A stretch of 64,000 nt of DNA, from NCBI GenBank assembly GCA_003166955.1, contig PMUI01000070.1, positions 62,001 to 126,000 of the forward strand, written 5' to 3'. Position 1 is the stretch's first letter. Each line of letters starts with the position of its first letter. This DNA is from Acidobacterium sp. (GTDB lineage: Bacteria; Acidobacteriota; Terriglobia; Terriglobales; Acidobacteriaceae). Below, in pieces: positions 63,001 to 64,000 of this stretch. The notes beneath the pieces are model-generated. The model was not told the DNA's origin, ran no database searches, and worked only from the letters and a program-made list of their open reading frames with translations. The position numbers and the translations under genes are program-made.

Positions 63001-63750
63001 GGCCGTCTGGCGCAGTTCGGCGTGGTCTACACCTACTCGAAGGCCATTGACCTCGAGGATAACGGCGCCGGTTCCGGCTCCGGCGGCCTGGCTTGGAATT
63101 ATCCCGCCTACTACTTCCACAACCGGGCCGAAGCGGGATATGACCAGACCAACAACCTGCAAATCTGGGGTATTTATAACCTGCCCTTCGGCCGCGGCCA
63201 CGCCTGGGCGAGCACCGGCGTTGCCAACGCGATTCTGGGTGGATGGCAGCTGAATGGCCAGTTCTCCCATATCAGCGGCTCTCCCTTCACCGTCAGCGCG
63301 AACAGCAACACGGTCAATGCACCGGGCGAGCCACTTTATGCGAACCTGACTGCACGCTACCAGCAACTCGGCGGCCACGCTCGCACCACCACCGGCAGCC
63401 CCGTGAACGGCGGAAAGCTGTGGTTCAATACCGCGTCGTTTGCGAATCCAACCGAGCCAACCTACACCGCCACCGAAGCGCCGTCTGCGATCACGCCGCC
63501 GGTGTTCGGTAACACGAACCGCAACGAATTCCGCGGACCGGGCGTCTCCTATGGGAACGCGAGTGTCTTCCGGGGATTCCACCTCTATCGCGAATCCGAG
63601 TTCCAGGTTCGCTTCGAGTCGTTCAATGTCACCAATCACCCGCAGCTGACCAGCAATCCAGGCGCCACGGTCGGCAGCTCAACCTTCGGAGAAATCACCA
63701 GCTTTGGCGGCACCCGCTCGCTGCAGTTCAGCGGCCGGTTTGTCTTTTAA
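60076..63750 (+). CDS. Oar-like TonB-dependent receptor with carboxypeptidase-regulatory-like domain
   Basis: The 1224-residue outer-membrane protein has a signal peptide (about residues 15-37, MWLLAILLVATMLGSVVASG). A carboxypeptidase-regulatory-like beta domain (~40-125) contains LTGTVTDKSGAVIPKLTVSL and GEYRFGDVLPGTYTVSI. A plug domain (~135-260) includes IETNSFNAEQGLAGGAVINV. The long beta-barrel ends LQFSGRFVF, a typical C-terminal outer-membrane signal with final Phe. Such receptors are abundant in Acidobacteria and take up large glycans or oligosaccharides. GGGAGGAACTCAA precedes the ATG. The gene ends 20 bp before a strong terminator and is complete. The cargo is likely linked to the glycoside hydrolase downstream. 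Confidence 0.94.
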   Translation: MERPTMKTKTEWTTARMWLLAILLVATMLGSVVASGQVLYGTLTGTVTDKSGAVIPKLTVSLTNQGTGEARTVVTSSVGEYRFGDVLPGTYTVSIARNGNFAAFSENSVVVDVNREVRIDISLSPASVNQTISVTDTAPTLQTETADVNHQITETQLAQLPITSSQGRSFQALYTIIPGAAAVQEKNSTASNPSRAMSLNVNGMNYNGNTTRIDGAMNYYGWLPYIIAYVPPADSIQNVNIETNSFNAEQGLAGGAVINVTTKSGTHDFHGGAWEYYQDGGINARPYTATKASGVLTIPKNVFNQWGFNIGGPVYIPGILTGKKKLFFFDNFERTTRRQLITGTVTVPDSKMITGDFSEVATITPLYDPQPGGTGPYLALGARPTFLSEYGCNCIPASRIHPAAATMIANLAPIASAIGTPSAALLASQMANDYNGTGTLAYNRNTNDAKITYIPTDTTQVFGKYSIEPFSVDDPQQLLAAGGGTFDGGQPGAAAGRIQNVGLGASHVFSPTIVIDADFGYTRQVTGAQSTVDIKDGAYGLDVLHIPGTNGPGTNYAGQPIFAFTGFNTIGNANGANPFLFRDNQFTGDVNLSWVKGKHATKYGFDYYHFDLNHFQPTSGSGINNPRGGFQFQGGLTVGPGDISSKGAANTIFAYNSLADFLLGLPNNGTGEAVTTAHQIANPNALRWTELGAYAQDQWTATPKLTVNLGVRYEVFPPAYRDHTGVYILDPNLPQSANVEVGGVNGEPKDSGLSAGWGFFAPRLGLAYRLDSKTVVRSGFGLTSDPDSFRFMRDAFPMDLNPQYGGTAADTIAIDPTNGNTPMTLTYGIPALTIPNYSTGFASLPVSGGTTTVKKDFHRGYIESWNLFVQRDLGWKMVANVGYVGTHDVRQLIQTGYLNSAPLPSGTTPCMANGQYNPSTGLTGKCSFNANQILNEQWCTGGTNLTCYNTGGIGMVEPLFSADYNGLQSQLTYNGGRLAQFGVVYTYSKAIDLEDNGAGSGSGGLAWNYPAYYFHNRAEAGYDQTNNLQIWGIYNLPFGRGHAWASTGVANAILGGWQLNGQFSHISGSPFTVSANSNTVNAPGEPLYANLTARYQQLGGHARTTTGSPVNGGKLWFNTASFANPTEPTYTATEAPSAITPPVFGNTNRNEFRGPGVSYGNASVFRGFHLYRESEFQVRFESFNVTNHPQLTSNPGATVGSSTFGEITSFGGTRSLQFSGRFVF

Positions 63751-63769
63751 CCTGTGACGTGCAACCCTG

Positions 63770-63805
63770 GGGCCGGGACCCTCGACGTCCCGGCCCTTCC
63801 TTTTG
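63770..63805 (+). terminator. Rho-independent terminator after the receptor gene
   Basis: GGGCCGGGAC (63770-63779) and GTCCCGGCCC (63787-63796) form a perfect 10-bp GC-rich stem with a 7-base loop, followed by TTCCTTTT. Confidence 0.88.
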
Positions 63806-63876
63806 GCGTCAGCTTACGCCGCCGCTCGGACGGCGTCGGCTTCTGCGAGAATGGCTGGTCAGCGGTTCACGGTCTC

Positions 63877-64000
63877 ATGACGGATCGATTCTTGCGGTTG
63901 CGGATTCTTCTTCCATGCCTCTTTTCCGCCGTGGTGCTTTCCGCCCCTATTTCCTTGAACGCTGAGGGCGGGGCGCAGGGTTGGCTGCGTTACGCGCCGA
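63877..64000 (+). CDS. Probable secreted alpha-glucuronidase (GH67), 5' end
   Basis: From ATG at 63877 the frame stays open to the window's last base (41 codons). It encodes a signal peptide (RFLRLRILLPCLFSAVVLSAPISLNA) followed by EGGAQGWLRYAP. A Trp-Leu-Arg-Tyr motif right after the signal is typical of the N terminus of GH67 alpha-glucuronidases (EDGYxxWLRY). These enzymes remove 4-O-methylglucuronic acid from xylan oligosaccharides. The identification rests on a short match and the carbohydrate context. The rest of the gene lies to the right of the window. Confidence 0.6.
   Translation, partial: MTDRFLRLRILLPCLFSAVVLSAPISLNAEGGAQGWLRYAP

Noticed and set aside
63759-63965. A 68-codon plus-strand frame after the TonB receptor.
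   Set aside because: It lies across the terminator hairpin and is Arg/Pro-rich shadow; the overlapping frame from 63877 has a proper signal peptide.

Overview
The window looks like a chromosomal segment from a high-GC soil bacterium of the phylum Acidobacteriota, probably class Terriglobia. The evidence is a large orphan FtsX/MacB-type permease of the acidobacterial duplicated type, an Oar-like TonB-dependent receptor with an N-terminal carboxypeptidase-regulatory-like domain, a Ser/Thr kinase with a periplasmic TPR tail, and a split chromosome-maintenance region. This placement is inferred from protein style, not from a database search. No rRNA, tRNA or CRISPR array was seen.

Layout. 1-654 is the end of a LysR regulator. 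655-4814 holds the segregation locus: two parS-like sites, an RMD1/DUF155 membrane protein, a third parS-like site, then parA and parB. 4753-8205 carries a glycosyltransferase and a divergent asparagine synthetase. 8401-15111 is a signalling block: a TPR-tailed Ser/Thr kinase, a secreted Cys-containing protein, an FHA-GAF-PP2C phosphatase, an ECF sigma factor with a small membrane partner, and a small membrane protein. 15530-25658 is a complete chemosensory operon (MCP-like protein, CheY, STAS, CheA split over two frames, poly-HAMP MCP, CheW, CheR, CheD, CheB) with no motility genes nearby. 25747-27111 is a secreted AGE-family isomerase. 27112-29500 is gene debris: a B12-type radical-SAM gene broken into oppositely oriented pieces, a recombinase-like scrap and a truncated UbiD.

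30604-49107 is the replication and core cell-biology region. dnaN and dnaA are both on the minus strand but about 10.6 kb apart. The gap holds a TVNGG-repeat surface protein, a diguanylate cyclase, a retropepsin-like protease pair, an esterase, the orphan permease, two oxidoreductases and a toxin-antitoxin pair. Divergent from dnaA runs the classic rpmH-rnpA-yidD-yidC-jag-mnmE series. The gap upstream of dnaN and the dnaA/rpmH gap both contain palindromes and AT-rich patches and are candidates for origin elements.

49080-56473 is, in my reading, a decayed integrative island inserted at the 3' end of mnmE, the site used by SGI1-type elements. A near-identical repeat of the mnmE 3' end lies about 7.4 kb downstream, a frameshifted tyrosine-recombinase remnant sits directly after mnmE, and the cargo is a CusCBA-type heavy-metal efflux operon with a Cys/Met/His-rich secreted protein. 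After the island, 56486-64000 is a carbohydrate-acquisition locus: nucleoside hydrolase, SDR dehydrogenase, ROK regulator, a promoter with a palindromic operator, a large TonB-dependent receptor, a strong terminator, and the first 41 codons of what looks like a secreted alpha-glucuronidase.
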